Assembly: GCF_023145695.1 (NCBI RefSeq)
Contig: NZ_JAJHVV010000014.1
Coordinates: forward strand, 1-64,000
Direction: 5' to 3'
DNA from: Vibrio amylolyticus
GTDB lineage: Bacteria > Pseudomonadota > Gammaproteobacteria > Enterobacterales > Vibrionaceae
DNA: 64,000 nt
Shown: one piece after another, positions 52,918-61,732 of the stretch
How the letters are laid out: every line of letters begins with the position of its first letter
How positions within the stretch are numbered: position 1 is the stretch's first letter
The notes under the pieces: generated by a model
Seen by the model: the letters and a program-made list of their open reading frames with translations, nothing else
Told to the model about the DNA's origin: nothing
Database searches by the model: none
Made by a program: the position numbers and the translations under genes

Positions 52918-54232
52918 TCCAAGACCCCTCTTTCCACTTTGGTTTCGCTGAAAAAACAAAACTCTCAGTGATATCACTGTTATATTGAAGTCGCATTGAG
53001 TTATTGAAAAGAGCCATTTGCCCTTGTGTATCAAATATCATTCCCCCAGTAAACTTGAATGAGCCCGATTGAAGATACGTTGCATGTTTGGGTGTTAATG
53101 TTGTCGTTGCGCCATAAACAGTCTCAATCGGATCAGTAAAATTGGCATTCAGGTCAGCCTGAAGAGTCGTAGAGAAAGCATCCCAATGTTCAGGATTTGC
53201 AGCAAAGTTTTCAGTAAAATGAAAGACAATACCTTCAATTGAACCAGAACCTCGTATACCCAAAACGCCATTATGAACGAGCAAGAATAAATACGTCCCA
53301 GAATTGGTTGACTGAATAGCTGTAATTTCGTCTATAGCCGACTGATCAAATTCACAGCTCCCATCAATCCAGACCTTATTGGGTTGGCCTGTGACTAAGT
53401 CCGCTTTAAACTTCGCTACACAATCAACATCATTGCCTAGCATGGTGTAACTAAGGAACTCAAAATCAGGATGGTCTCTTACCTGCTCCCAATCTCCACG
53501 CTCAAAATCAAATTTCGTTGTAAATGGATTAAGTGTTTCATCTCGTTGGAAGTCTAGTTTCACACCTGTTGAGACATAGTTATTACTCGCATCCTGCCAA
53601 ATACCATTGATTCCTCCAATACCTGTCTTATGGGAAGGAGCACAATCAGAACTATTATCAAAGTCTTCACTTGGTTTAGATATTGTACTCCCTACACCTT
53701 GGTTACTTATGTTCCCTTTAATAATGATATTGCTCCGGACAACCACGGCTACACATTCATACATACCGTCACTATTTTTCTCTCCTGGGTCTGGAGGTGG
53801 AAATTCTGCATTACCAAATACAACTAAATCAGACGTTGACTTAATTGCGCCCGCCCCCGAGTCACTCGTAAAAACAATCGTCTTACCAATTTCTCTATTA
53901 CCATACTTTGCGATAAGTCTTTCTGGATCAGCACTGCTGGCTTGAAGATAAACAAGATCCATATCAGAGCAGGTCGTGTTTAAATCAATTGGGATGCTAG
54001 TGTCATTATTGAGTACGATCGAGCTAAACCCGCACTCTAGCCCTCCCTCTGCACGCCAATGTGCTTTCCGAGCATCAATTTGGTTATTGGCGACTTTTAT
54101 CTGGTAGAACACACCTCGATAGGATCCTAGCGCAAAAGCTAACGCGCCCATTAAAAGTAACGCCGTGACGAGCAATGCCGTTGCACCTCGTTGAGCCTTT
54201 AACCCATCAATACATACCATTCCATTTTTCAT
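52907..54232 (-). CDS. pilX: Large minor pilin, PilX-like, without Glu5
   Basis: A 441-residue protein with a prepilin-like N-terminus: a leader ending in AQRG, then ATALLVTALLLMGALAFALG. The usual Glu at position 5 of the mature protein is Leu. The long C-terminal domain has several Cys residues (for example TTCSDMD, YECVAVV, DCVAKF, GSCEFD) and ends with a strand-rich part. It is far larger than typical PilX. A large size together with loss of Glu5 recalls GspK, the tip protein of type II secretion pseudopili. It overlaps pilW by four bases and pilV by eleven. Confidence 0.75.
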   Translation of the reverse strand: MKNGMVCIDGLKAQRGATALLVTALLLMGALAFALGSYRGVFYQIKVANNQIDARKAHWRAEGGLECGFSSIVLNNDTSIPIDLNTTCSDMDLVYLQASSADPERLIAKYGNREIGKTIVFTSDSGAGAIKSTSDLVVFGNAEFPPPDPGEKNSDGMYECVAVVVRSNIIIKGNISNQGVGSTISKPSEDFDNSSDCAPSHKTGIGGINGIWQDASNNYVSTGVKLDFQRDETLNPFTTKFDFERGDWEQVRDHPDFEFLSYTMLGNDVDCVAKFKADLVTGQPNKVWIDGSCEFDQSAIDEITAIQSTNSGTYLFLLVHNGVLGIRGSGSIEGIVFHFTENFAANPEHWDAFSTTLQADLNANFTDPIETVYGATTTLTPKHATYLQSGSFKFTGGMIFDTQGQMALFNNSMRLQYNSDITESFVFSAKPKWKEGSWSDH

Positions 54233-54819
54233 AGCCAGTTCCTTTGCTTGATTGCCATCGAAACAGACTGGTTATATCCACCATCAAGTAGTTCAGCTTC
54301 TAGGTAAACATGAGTTAATAAATTGGTTGCGCTGCTGGTAACCAAAGGTGTTGTCGTTATTGCCATGGATACGACCTTCATAATATTTTGATCGAGCAAG
54401 TTTGCGCATCCTGTTAAGTTATCTAACGATGCGATAACCATGTCCTTTCTTTCACAGCTATAAAGAGAGCCATCACTTAACCTATATTTAATATTCTGGT
54501 ACTTGTTTATGTTTGGTAAGTAGTAAACAAAACCGATGCTTGCCCCACTTACTGCAACTGTACTGGTCGCTCCTTGAAGTGTGAGAGAGTTTCCAGAACC
54601 ACCATCAAATCCTGCTCTTTGCATATCCGCTCTCATCATGGAACTTGTGCTCATTAAACTCTGTAAAACGAGTAACTCAAGAGTGCGCTCTTTAGCAATT
54701 TTCTGTCCTGTGAGAAATACCGAGCCGATAATACCAAGCGCAATAATTCCAATAAGCGCAGAGACCATCACTTCAATCATTGCAATGCCCTTCTGATGCT
54801 TAGCAGCTTTTATAGCCAT
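54229..54819 (-). CDS. pilW: Type IV pilus minor pilin PilW-like
   Basis: A 196-residue prepilin-like protein. The leader ends in HQKG and the mature N-terminus is IAMIEVMVSALIGIIALGIIG with Glu5. It continues with SVFLTGQKIAKERTLELLVLQ and MRADMQRAGFDGG, a pattern typical of PilW/GspJ-like proteins. A Cys pair (YSCERK, TGCANL) is present. It overlaps fimT by 20 bases and pilX by four, so the genes are translated as a coupled set. Confidence 0.83.
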   Translation of the reverse strand: MAIKAAKHQKGIAMIEVMVSALIGIIALGIIGSVFLTGQKIAKERTLELLVLQSLMSTSSMMRADMQRAGFDGGSGNSLTLQGATSTVAVSGASIGFVYYLPNINKYQNIKYRLSDGSLYSCERKDMVIASLDNLTGCANLLDQNIMKVVSMAITTTPLVTSSATNLLTHVYLEAELLDGGYNQSVSMAIKQRNWL

Positions 54820-55309
54820 AATGCTCCCCTCCTATACCGCACACTTTGACTCTTCCTGGTGGGTTAGAAGTTTTGAGTGCAAGTTGGTTAGATCCGTTCT
54901 GAATAGGCTTAAAAAAGAAACTGCCCGACTTTGGCCTTCCTCTAATTTCGTCAAACACAATTTGCTGAGAACTATAGGTATGCTCAACTTTTAGACCATG
55001 AAAGGGTCTACCATCGAAATAGGCGATATGGTTGGCGGTATCTAGATCATCAGAGTCCGCTAGAGTAATACTCCATGCTCCGGTCGAATTTTCGGTATTT
55101 TCAGCAATCGAAAAGTGGGCATACAGCTTTTTATTTCTCAGAACGGTTTCGGATTTAGCCTGAATAATGAAGCCATTAACCTCTGTTGCCAATCGCTTCA
55201 TCTTGCTCATTGACACTAAATAACTAAAACTAGGTGCGGCAAAAGCGAGAAGAATTCCACACAAACTAATCGTTATCACCAACTCTAACAAAGTAAACCC
55301 GCGAGTCAT
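54800..55309 (-). CDS. Minor pilin FimT/GspH-like
   Basis: A 169-residue prepilin-like protein with a very short leader MTRG and mature N-terminus FTLLELVITISLCGILLAFAAPSF, with Glu5. The C-terminal domain ends in KVCGIGGEHYGYKSC with a Cys pair, as in FimT/FimU. V. cholerae FimT-like proteins near dnaJ have been linked to the DNA-uptake pilus. First gene of the minus-strand cluster and divergent from pilE across about 100 bases. Confidence 0.82.
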   Translation of the reverse strand: MTRGFTLLELVITISLCGILLAFAAPSFSYLVSMSKMKRLATEVNGFIIQAKSETVLRNKKLYAHFSIAENTENSTGAWSITLADSDDLDTANHIAYFDGRPFHGLKVEHTYSSQQIVFDEIRGRPKSGSFFFKPIQNGSNQLALKTSNPPGRVKVCGIGGEHYGYKSC

Positions 55310-55410
55310 TTCCCAACTTCCTATGAAATTCGTTGTTTATAATCTAATTCACTTGCGCTGATGCTAACAGCTCATAAAAATAGGGGTAAAATATCTCAGG
55401 ACAACTCGTG

Positions 55411-55839
55411 ATGATTCAATTAATCAACTGTAATCTCTACAAAAAAAGAGCACTTGGAATGACGCTGATCGAATTATTGCTCACTATCTCTATCGTTACG
55501 ATCTTAGCAACCATTGCTTACCCTCGTTATACTGACCACATCCTAAAAGCCCATAGAACGACAGCTAAAGCTGATATGTTGCGTATGCAGCTTCTGTTAG
55601 AAGAGAGCTATCAAGGAAGCTATGATTGGTCTAATCTCATCTCAGGAGGGAGCTGTACGATATGCGACAGTGATACTGATAGGTATCAATTTTCGGTGGC
55701 AAGTTCAGCGACAACGCCCTATACCATCGTTGCTACTGCGCAGACGACGAAAGGGCAACATAACGATGATTGCTTAGATAACGATCAAGTAATGAAATTG
55801 GATTCTAAAGGTCAAAGAATCCCTGTAGATTGTTGGTAA
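55411..55839 (+). CDS. pilE: Type IV pilin PilE-like
   Basis: A 142-residue prepilin-like protein. The leader ends RALG and the mature N-terminus is MTLIELLLTISIVTILATIAYPRY, with Glu5. The globular domain has the PilE pattern (TDHILKAHRTTAKADMLRMQ, SYDWSNL) and Cys residues CTICDSD and DDCLD, with a terminal PVDCW. The start is ATG 55411 or the adjacent GTG 55408; AGGA is spaced acceptably for both. It diverges from fimT and probably shares the same control region. In V. cholerae a PilE-like gene also lies next to dnaJ. Confidence 0.83.
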   Translation: MIQLINCNLYKKRALGMTLIELLLTISIVTILATIAYPRYTDHILKAHRTTAKADMLRMQLLLEESYQGSYDWSNLISGGSCTICDSDTDRYQFSVASSATTPYTIVATAQTTKGQHNDDCLDNDQVMKLDSKGQRIPVDCW

Positions 55840-55852
55840 ATAAGAACTATGA

Positions 55853-55890
55853 ACAAAAAAACGTAACTAAAATGAATTAAGTTACGCTTT
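55853..55890. terminator. Bidirectional terminator between pilE and the small envelope protein
   Basis: CGTAACT (55862-55868) pairs with AGTTACG (55880-55886). On the minus strand it is followed by TTTTTTG, so it best fits the minus-strand gene; on the plus strand the tail is only CTTTCT. Confidence 0.55.
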
Positions 55891-55931
55891 CTAATTAAAA
55901 GCTGAAAAGATTTAAAACTTAAAAGAGATAA

Positions 55932-56321
55932 CTAAAAATAGACTCTCAAACCCGCTTTAGCTTCTAATTCAAATTGCATTTCATCAAGGTATAAATTCGG
56001 TCCCACATCGATATAGAACCCCATCGGCTTTACCCTTAATTCAGCGCCTATTCCTGAGGTGACAGCCATATAATGTGTATTACGGTCAATATATTGGCCA
56101 CCGACAAATAAATACAACGGCGTATTAGAAACTTGAAACGATTTGTTGGCCCCCAAACCAAATTGATCATCGAGACTTAGATTGAACCGAATATCATTAT
56201 GTTTGAATTCTAGCCCCCAAAATGGTTCGCCAACAAAAAGCCCCACTGCCGTATCAGCCTTCGCAGTAAGACTTGCTAAGCAAAGCCCAACCACTAGCAT
56301 TGTTTTTCTAACGATGTTCAC
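55932..56321 (-). CDS. Small secreted, beta-strand-rich envelope protein
   Basis: A 129-residue protein with a signal peptide (cleavage after TAKA) and a mature part of about 107 residues. Alternating hydrophobic and polar residues suggest amphipathic beta strands (TPLYLFVGGQYIDR, MGFYIDVGPNLYL), and it ends AGLRVYF with a terminal Phe, the usual end of outer-membrane barrels. The start is a GTG at 56321, six bases after AAGG; an ATG seven codons on is the alternative. I do not recognise the family. About 100 residues is short for a full barrel. Confidence 0.65.
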   Translation of the reverse strand: MNIVRKTMLVVGLCLASLTAKADTAVGLFVGEPFWGLEFKHNDIRFNLSLDDQFGLGANKSFQVSNTPLYLFVGGQYIDRNTHYMAVTSGIGAELRVKPMGFYIDVGPNLYLDEMQFELEAKAGLRVYF

Positions 56322-56531
56322 ATCTCACCTTCAATTTCGGATATTTGAAAGCGACGAGACTATCAGGAGTTAGGCATAATTAGGTAAATAGAAATGAATA
56401 TTGACGCAGCTTTTACAGCTGCTGATAAAGCAAACAAAATTATGACGCTAGACTAACAGCACTTTGAAAAATTTGGTCGTTTAACAATAGATCGGTAGAG
56501 GAATCGAGTTAAAAATCAGAATGCTAGATAC

Positions 56532-56558
56532 AAAAAAGACCTGCAATATAGCAGGCCC
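56532..56558 (-). terminator. Terminator of dnaJ
   Basis: On the minus strand GGCCTGC pairs with GCAGGTC and is followed by TTTTTT, about 40 bases past the dnaJ stop codon. Confidence 0.78.
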
Positions 56559-56597
56559 TTTAGGTATTTTTTTAGCTAGAAAATACGTCGGCTGTCT

Positions 56598-57743
56598 CTA
56601 GCTCGTTAGGTCGTCAAAAAACTTCTTAACGCCATTGAAAAAACCTTCAGACTTCGGCTTGTGTTTGTTCGCCGCTTCGCCACCACAGGTATCTTCAAAC
56701 TCACGTAACAGTTCTTTTTGACGAGAACTTAGCTTAACTGGTGTTTCCACCACAAGTTTCACAATTAAGTCACCAACACCGCCGCCACGAACGCCTTTAA
56801 CGCCTTTGCCGCGCATACGGAACATGCGGCCTGTTTGTGTCTCATCTGGCACTTTCAAGTTAACACGCCCATCAAGAGTTGGGACTTCCACTTCACCACC
56901 TAACGCCGCCATAGAGAAGCTAACTGGCACTTCACAGTATAGGTTGTTGCCGTCACGCTCAAAGATATTGTGCTCTTTTACATGAACCTGAACGTACAGA
57001 TCGCCTGCTGGTGCGCCCATATCGCCCGCTTCGCCTTCACCTGATAAGCGAATACGATCGCCAGTATCAACACCAGATGGGATTTTAACGTTAAGTGTCT
57101 TAGTCTTTTGCTTGCGACCTTGACCGTGACATGAGTTACAAGGATCTTTAATGATCTTGCCTTTACCATTACAGCTAGGACACGTTTGCTGAACAGCAAA
57201 GAAGCCTTGACGCATTTGAACTTGGCCATGACCGTGACACGTACCACATGTCTCAGGAGAAGAGCCTTTCTTAGCACCATTGCCATCACACGTATCACAA
57301 TGCACTAGTGTTGGAATCTCAATCTCTTTAGAAACACCTTTTACCGCTTCTTCTAAAGTGAGCTCCATGTTGTAGCGAAGGTCGGCACCGCGCTGTGCAC
57401 GTTGACCACCGCCACCACGACGACCACCGCCGAAGATATCACCGAAAACATCGCCAAAGATGTCACCGAAGTCACCTTGACCGCCGCCACCGAAGCCGCC
57501 GCCACCCATTCCACCTTGCTCAAATGCGGCATGGCCATATTGGTCATACGCTGCTTTCTTTTGAGCATCAGTCAAAATTTCGTACGCTTCTTTTACTTCT
57601 TTAAACTTCTCATCTGAAGTGTCATCACCTTGATTACGGTCAGGGTGGTATTTCATCGCTAAGCGCTTATACGCCTTTTTGATATCACGTTCAGATGCGT
57701 CACGACTGACGCCTAATACTTCATAAAAATCACGTTTTGACAT
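56598..57743 (-). CDS. dnaJ: Chaperone protein DnaJ
   Basis: Co-chaperone that delivers clients to DnaK and stimulates its ATPase. The 381-residue product has the J domain with HPD (KYHPDRN) near residue 33, a Gly/Phe-rich region (GGMGGGGFGGGG) and a zinc domain with four CxxCxGxG repeats (CDTCDGNG, CGTCHGHG, CPSCNGKG, CNSCHGQG). The C-terminal client-binding domains follow. I chose the ATG at 57743 (SKRDFYEVLG); the longer frame adds five residues. It follows dnaK after 262 bases that include a possible terminator. Confidence 0.97.
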   Translation of the reverse strand: MSKRDFYEVLGVSRDASERDIKKAYKRLAMKYHPDRNQGDDTSDEKFKEVKEAYEILTDAQKKAAYDQYGHAAFEQGGMGGGGFGGGGQGDFGDIFGDVFGDIFGGGRRGGGGQRAQRGADLRYNMELTLEEAVKGVSKEIEIPTLVHCDTCDGNGAKKGSSPETCGTCHGHGQVQMRQGFFAVQQTCPSCNGKGKIIKDPCNSCHGQGRKQKTKTLNVKIPSGVDTGDRIRLSGEGEAGDMGAPAGDLYVQVHVKEHNIFERDGNNLYCEVPVSFSMAALGGEVEVPTLDGRVNLKVPDETQTGRMFRMRGKGVKGVRGGGVGDLIVKLVVETPVKLSSRQKELLREFEDTCGGEAANKHKPKSEGFFNGVKKFFDDLTS

Positions 57744-57952
57744 GCTATTGGTCACCAATTTAATGCTACAAGCGGCTCTACACCCCTTGCTGTTGTATCG
57801 ATATAGCTAAAGGCTTTGATAAATACTGACCACTTAACCGGGTTAGCAAGACATTTAGCTATATAGATACTTCAGGACAAACATACGGGCGTATGAGTTG
57901 CCTCAAACGCCCGCATTGATATCTAGATGTGCCTTTATCTTAATAAAGACAC

Positions 57953-57995
57953 ATAAAATCAGGAAGTTAGATTAAAAGTAATCATCACTTCCTGA
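57953..57995 (-). terminator. Possible terminator or attenuator between dnaK and dnaJ
   Basis: On the minus strand TCAGGAAGT pairs with ACTTCCTGA around a long loop and is followed by TTTTATG. It would reduce, not abolish, read-through from dnaK into dnaJ. Confidence 0.5.
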
Positions 57996-58005
57996 GAAGA
58001 TAGAA

Positions 58006-59925
58006 TTACTTCTTATCTTCTTTAACTTCTTCGAACTCAGCGTCTACAACGTCTTCGTCTTGAGCTTGCTGTTGGCCTGCTTCTTCGCCGCCTTGAGCTT
58101 GTTCAGCTTGAGCTTTCTGCTGAGCAATCTCCATTAGCTTTTGAGAAGCTTCCATTAGCGCTTGTACTTTCGCGTCGATAGCTTCTTTGTCGTCGCCTTT
58201 CTTCGCTGTTTCAAGTTCTGCAATTGCTGCTTCAATCTTCTCTTTATCTTCTGCAGGTAGAGCTTCACCAGCTTCTTCTACTTGCTTCTGAGTACCGTGA
58301 ATCATTTGGTCAGCTTGGTTACGTGCAGTTGCTAGCTCTTCGAACTTTTTGTCCGCTTCTTTGTTCGCTTCTGCTTCTTGAACCATTTTCTCGATTTCGT
58401 CGTCGCTTAGGCCGCCTGAAGCTTGGATAGTGATCTTCTGCTCTTTACCTGTCTGCTTATCTTTAGCAGAAACGTGTAGGATACCATCCGCATCAAGGTC
58501 GAAAGTTACTTCGATTTGAGGCATGCCACGTGGTGCAGCTTGGATGCCTTCTAGGTTGAACTGACCAAGAGACTTGTTGTAAGTCGCTTGCTTACGCTCA
58601 CCTTGAAGAACGTGGATAGTTACCGCGTTTTGGTTGTCTTCTGCAGTAGAGAACGTTTGGTTCGCTTTCGTTGGGATCGTCGTGTTCTTCTCAACTAGCT
58701 TAGTCATTACGCCACCCATCGTCTCGATACCAAGAGATAGAGGAGTTACATCTAGAAGAAGTACGTCTTTAACGTCACCAGCTAGAACACCACCTTGAAC
58801 AGCAGCACCCATTGCAACCGCTTCATCAGCGTTTACATCTTTACGCGGCTCTTTGCCGAAGAAATCAGTAACTTTAGCTTGAACCATTGGCATACGAGTT
58901 TGACCACCAACTAGGATAACATCATCGATGTCACCAACAGATAGGTCAGCATCAGCTAGAGCAACTTTAAGTGGCTCAAGAGAACGTTGTACTAGGTCTT
59001 CAACTAGAGATTCTAGTTTCGCGCGAGTTACTTTAACGTTCATGTGCTTAGGACCAGTTGCATCAGCAGTAACGTAAGGTAGGTTTACGTCAGTTTGCTG
59101 TGCTGAAGAAAGTTCAATTTTCGCTTTCTCTGCTGCTTCTTTAACACGTTGCATTGCAAGAGGGTCGTTCTTAAGATCGATACCTTGCTCTTTGTTGAAC
59201 TCGTCTACTAAGTAGTTGATTAGACGGTTATCAAAGTCTTCGCCACCTAGGTGAGTGTCACCGTTAGTCGCTAGTACTTCAAATGTCTTCTCGCCTTCAA
59301 CTTCGTCAATCTCGATGATTGAGATATCGAATGTACCACCACCAAGGTCGTAAACAGCGATAGTGCGGTCGCCGCCTTTCTTATCAAGACCGTAAGCTAG
59401 TGCAGCCGCTGTTGGTTCGTTGATGATACGTTTAACTTCTAGACCTGCGATACGGCCAGCATCTTTTGTTGCTTGACGCTGAGCATCGTTAAAGTAAGCA
59501 GGTACAGTGATAACAGCGCCAGTTACTTCCTCACCTAGGAAGTCTTCAGCTGTTTTCTTCATTTTCTTTAGTACTTCTGCAGAAACTTGAGGAGCAGCCA
59601 TTTGTTGGCCTTGCGCTTCAACCCAAGCATCACCGTTATCAGCTTTAACAATGTTAAATGGCATGATTTTGATGTCGCGTTGTACTTCTTCGTCTTCAAA
59701 ACGACGACCAATAAGACGCTTAATAGCAAATAGCGTGTTAGTTGGGTTAGTTACCGCTTGACGTTTTGCAGGCTGACCTACTAGTGTTTCACCGTCGGTG
59801 TATGCGATAACTGAAGCAGTTGTACGCTCACCTTCTGCATTTTCAATTACGCGTGGCTTGTCACCGTCAAGAACAGCAACACAAGAGTTAGTAGTACCTA
59901 AGTCAATACCAATGATTTTACCCAT
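58006..59925 (-). CDS. dnaK: Chaperone protein DnaK (Hsp70)
   Basis: ATP-dependent chaperone. The 639-residue product has the actin-like ATPase domain (MGKIIGIDLGTTNSCVA; VYDLGGGTFDISI), the linker VKDVLLLDVTPLSLGIET near residue 383, the substrate-binding domain and the helical lid. The lid ends in EEVKEDKK, a close variant of the usual acidic tail. GGAG precedes the ATG. Two sigma-32-like promoters lie upstream. Between grpE and dnaK a symporter gene is inserted. Confidence 0.98.
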   Translation of the reverse strand: MGKIIGIDLGTTNSCVAVLDGDKPRVIENAEGERTTASVIAYTDGETLVGQPAKRQAVTNPTNTLFAIKRLIGRRFEDEEVQRDIKIMPFNIVKADNGDAWVEAQGQQMAAPQVSAEVLKKMKKTAEDFLGEEVTGAVITVPAYFNDAQRQATKDAGRIAGLEVKRIINEPTAAALAYGLDKKGGDRTIAVYDLGGGTFDISIIEIDEVEGEKTFEVLATNGDTHLGGEDFDNRLINYLVDEFNKEQGIDLKNDPLAMQRVKEAAEKAKIELSSAQQTDVNLPYVTADATGPKHMNVKVTRAKLESLVEDLVQRSLEPLKVALADADLSVGDIDDVILVGGQTRMPMVQAKVTDFFGKEPRKDVNADEAVAMGAAVQGGVLAGDVKDVLLLDVTPLSLGIETMGGVMTKLVEKNTTIPTKANQTFSTAEDNQNAVTIHVLQGERKQATYNKSLGQFNLEGIQAAPRGMPQIEVTFDLDADGILHVSAKDKQTGKEQKITIQASGGLSDDEIEKMVQEAEANKEADKKFEELATARNQADQMIHGTQKQVEEAGEALPAEDKEKIEAAIAELETAKKGDDKEAIDAKVQALMEASQKLMEIAQQKAQAEQAQGGEEAGQQQAQDEDVVDAEFEEVKEDKK

Positions 59926-59970
59926 CAGGCGATCTCCGAATTAATTCTATTTTGATTTTCTATATCCCCT

Positions 59971-60000
59971 ATGTGGGGGATAGATACTGGGCTTTCAACC
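59971..60000 (-). promoter_or_regulatory. Sigma-32 promoter of dnaK, proximal
   Basis: On the minus strand GGTTGAAAG (60000-59992) and CCCCCACAT (59979-59971) resemble the heat-shock -35 (CTTGAAA) and -10 (CCCCATNT) with usual spacing. It is weaker in the -35 part than the distal one. Confidence 0.55.
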
Positions 60001-60043
60001 CTTACGAATAAACAAAAAATGAATCTTTGTTTTGTATGCACCA

Positions 60044-60074
60044 TAGATAAGGGCGCTAAATCCCATTTCAAGGG
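60044..60074 (-). promoter_or_regulatory. Sigma-32 promoter of dnaK, distal
   Basis: On the minus strand CCCTTGAA (60074-60067, preceded by TATCAA) and CCCTTATCTA (60053-60044) with a 13-base spacer match the sigma-32 consensus TNTCNCCCTTGAA-N13-15-CCCCATTTA well. Confidence 0.7.
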
Positions 60075-60106
60075 TTGATACAAAAAAAGTTATTATATTT
60101 CTCGCA

Positions 60107-60137
60107 TAAAAAAACAGAGCCAAACGGCTCTGCTTTT
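60107..60137 (-). terminator. Terminator of the DAACS symporter gene
   Basis: On the minus strand CAGAGCC pairs with GGCTCTG around a short loop and is followed by a run of T residues. It ends the symporter gene before the dnaK promoters. Confidence 0.82.
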
Positions 60138-60158
60138 AGATTCAATCACTAAGCTTTC

Positions 60159-61433
60159 TTAAGCAGTGGCGCGTGAAGGCTCTGCAACAGCTTCATTTTC
60201 AGCAACCTCACCTTCTGATTGAGCAACAATCGTATTCACAGCCGTGTCACCAACAACGTTAGATGACGTACAGAACATGTCGTTGATACGGTCTACCGCA
60301 GCGATGATTGCAAGACCTTCAGGTGGTAAACCTAGTTGATGCAGTAGAACACCAACCATAACCACACCACCACCAGGAACACCGCCTGCACCAATTGACA
60401 GAAGCAAAATAGTGAAACCAAGCGTAAACAGGTCAGCGGTAACAATTGGCTGTCCAAACGCATTCGCCACAAAAATAGTCGCTAAAGCAATATAAACAGA
60501 CACACCCGCCATGTTCATCGTTGCACCTAATGGAACACCAAAACCAGCAACCGATTTAGACACGCCTAACTTCTCAGTTAAAGTGCGCATTGTCACAGGG
60601 ATCGTCGCGTTTGAACTTGCCGTTGAAAGTGAGAAAAGAATTTGCTCACGAACCGCGCGAAGGAATGTTTTCGACGAACACTTGGTAGTTAGTGCAACCA
60701 CTGTTGGATAGAAGATAAAGATTTGGAACAGCAGCATCGCAATAACTAAAGCAACATAGCCCGCAACCGACATTAATGTGCTTGCTTCTAACGTTGCACC
60801 CAAATTAATCATAAGTGCAAATACACCGTAAGGCGCAAGACCCATCACAAGGCCAATTAGCTTCATCATTAGCTCGTTACCAAGCTTAAATGCGTTAGCG
60901 ATCGGTGCGCCGCGTTCTTTCATCGCTTGAATGCCGATACCCACTAAAATCGCCATAAAGATGATTTGTAGCATGTCGCCACTTGCGAATGCAGCAGCAG
61001 GGTTACTTGGAACAATATTAACGATTAGGTTAAAAATATTCGGCGTATCCGTTGTTACAAACTCAGCAGCGCTTCCAGTCGAAGCCACTAAGTTCGCACC
61101 AGCACCCGGTTGGAAAATCATTCCTATGGTTAACGCTAAAACGATCGCAATGACAGTATTAAGAATGTAAAGAGAAAACGTTTTACTGCCTAAGCGACCA
61201 AAAGAGGTGAGATCTTTCAGATCGACGATTCCGCAAACAATTGAAAAGAAAACTAATGGAACAACCATCAATTTGATCATTTCAACGAACATGGTACCAA
61301 CGCCGTCAGCGAGCCCTAACAGGTAGGTGTCCATAAAAGTGACGCCGCTAAATAGGTATTGAATTGCGGTACCGATCATAAGGCCAGCGAAAAGCCCTAC
61401 GAATATTTTGCTTGAGAGCGACTTATCCATCAT
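60159..61433 (-). CDS. Dicarboxylate/amino acid:cation symporter (DAACS family)
   Basis: A 424-residue inner-membrane symporter of the glutamate/dicarboxylate family with about eight membrane segments plus two re-entrant hairpins. Landmarks are MIKLMVVPLVFFSIVCGI, the hairpin SLSTASSNATIPVT near residue 280, GATMNMAGVSVYIALATIF in the place of the usual NMDGT region, and the last segment DRINDMFCTSSNVVGD. Substrate choice among glutamate, aspartate, serine or C4-dicarboxylates cannot be made from this. GGAG precedes the double ATG. It lies between grpE and dnaK with its own terminators, not part of the heat-shock unit. Confidence 0.87.
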   Translation of the reverse strand: MMDKSLSSKIFVGLFAGLMIGTAIQYLFSGVTFMDTYLLGLADGVGTMFVEMIKLMVVPLVFFSIVCGIVDLKDLTSFGRLGSKTFSLYILNTVIAIVLALTIGMIFQPGAGANLVASTGSAAEFVTTDTPNIFNLIVNIVPSNPAAAFASGDMLQIIFMAILVGIGIQAMKERGAPIANAFKLGNELMMKLIGLVMGLAPYGVFALMINLGATLEASTLMSVAGYVALVIAMLLFQIFIFYPTVVALTTKCSSKTFLRAVREQILFSLSTASSNATIPVTMRTLTEKLGVSKSVAGFGVPLGATMNMAGVSVYIALATIFVANAFGQPIVTADLFTLGFTILLLSIGAGGVPGGGVVMVGVLLHQLGLPPEGLAIIAAVDRINDMFCTSSNVVGDTAVNTIVAQSEGEVAENEAVAEPSRATA

Positions 61434-61678
61434 TCTACTCCAGTTGTTGTGTGTGCATTTATGTTAAAAATTAGTTATAAACTCGGTCTATCGCCGAGAA
61501 GGCAGTCATAATACACAGACAAAACATAAAGAAAAGAACCATCCACCTTGCAGGTAAATGTAATAAATAGATATTAATTTCAACATACTTTAGATTATCA
61601 GCACATGACACTGAAGAAAAACAAGAAAGGCAGTGGATAATATTTTGAGAAAAGAATGTTAAAATGTTTACATCTAGG

Positions 61679-61706
61679 CAAAAAAAAGAGGAGCTTCTGC
61701 TCCTCT
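61679..61706 (-). terminator. Terminator of grpE
   Basis: On the minus strand AGAGGAGC pairs with GCTCCTCT and is followed by more than six T residues, about 27 bases past grpE. Confidence 0.85.
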
Positions 61707-61732
61707 TCATAAATAACAATAGGTAGTAGCTA

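Noticed and set aside
52504..55839. Minor-pilin genes as part of a type II secretion system
   Set aside because: No other gsp genes are nearby, the PilE and PilV features are those of type IV pili, and the place next to dnaJ matches the V. cholerae pilin cluster.
57395..57617. Plus-strand open frames rich in His/Arg or Thr opposite dnaJ
   Set aside because: They are shadows of the Gly-rich GGY/GGN codons of dnaJ and have no start signals.
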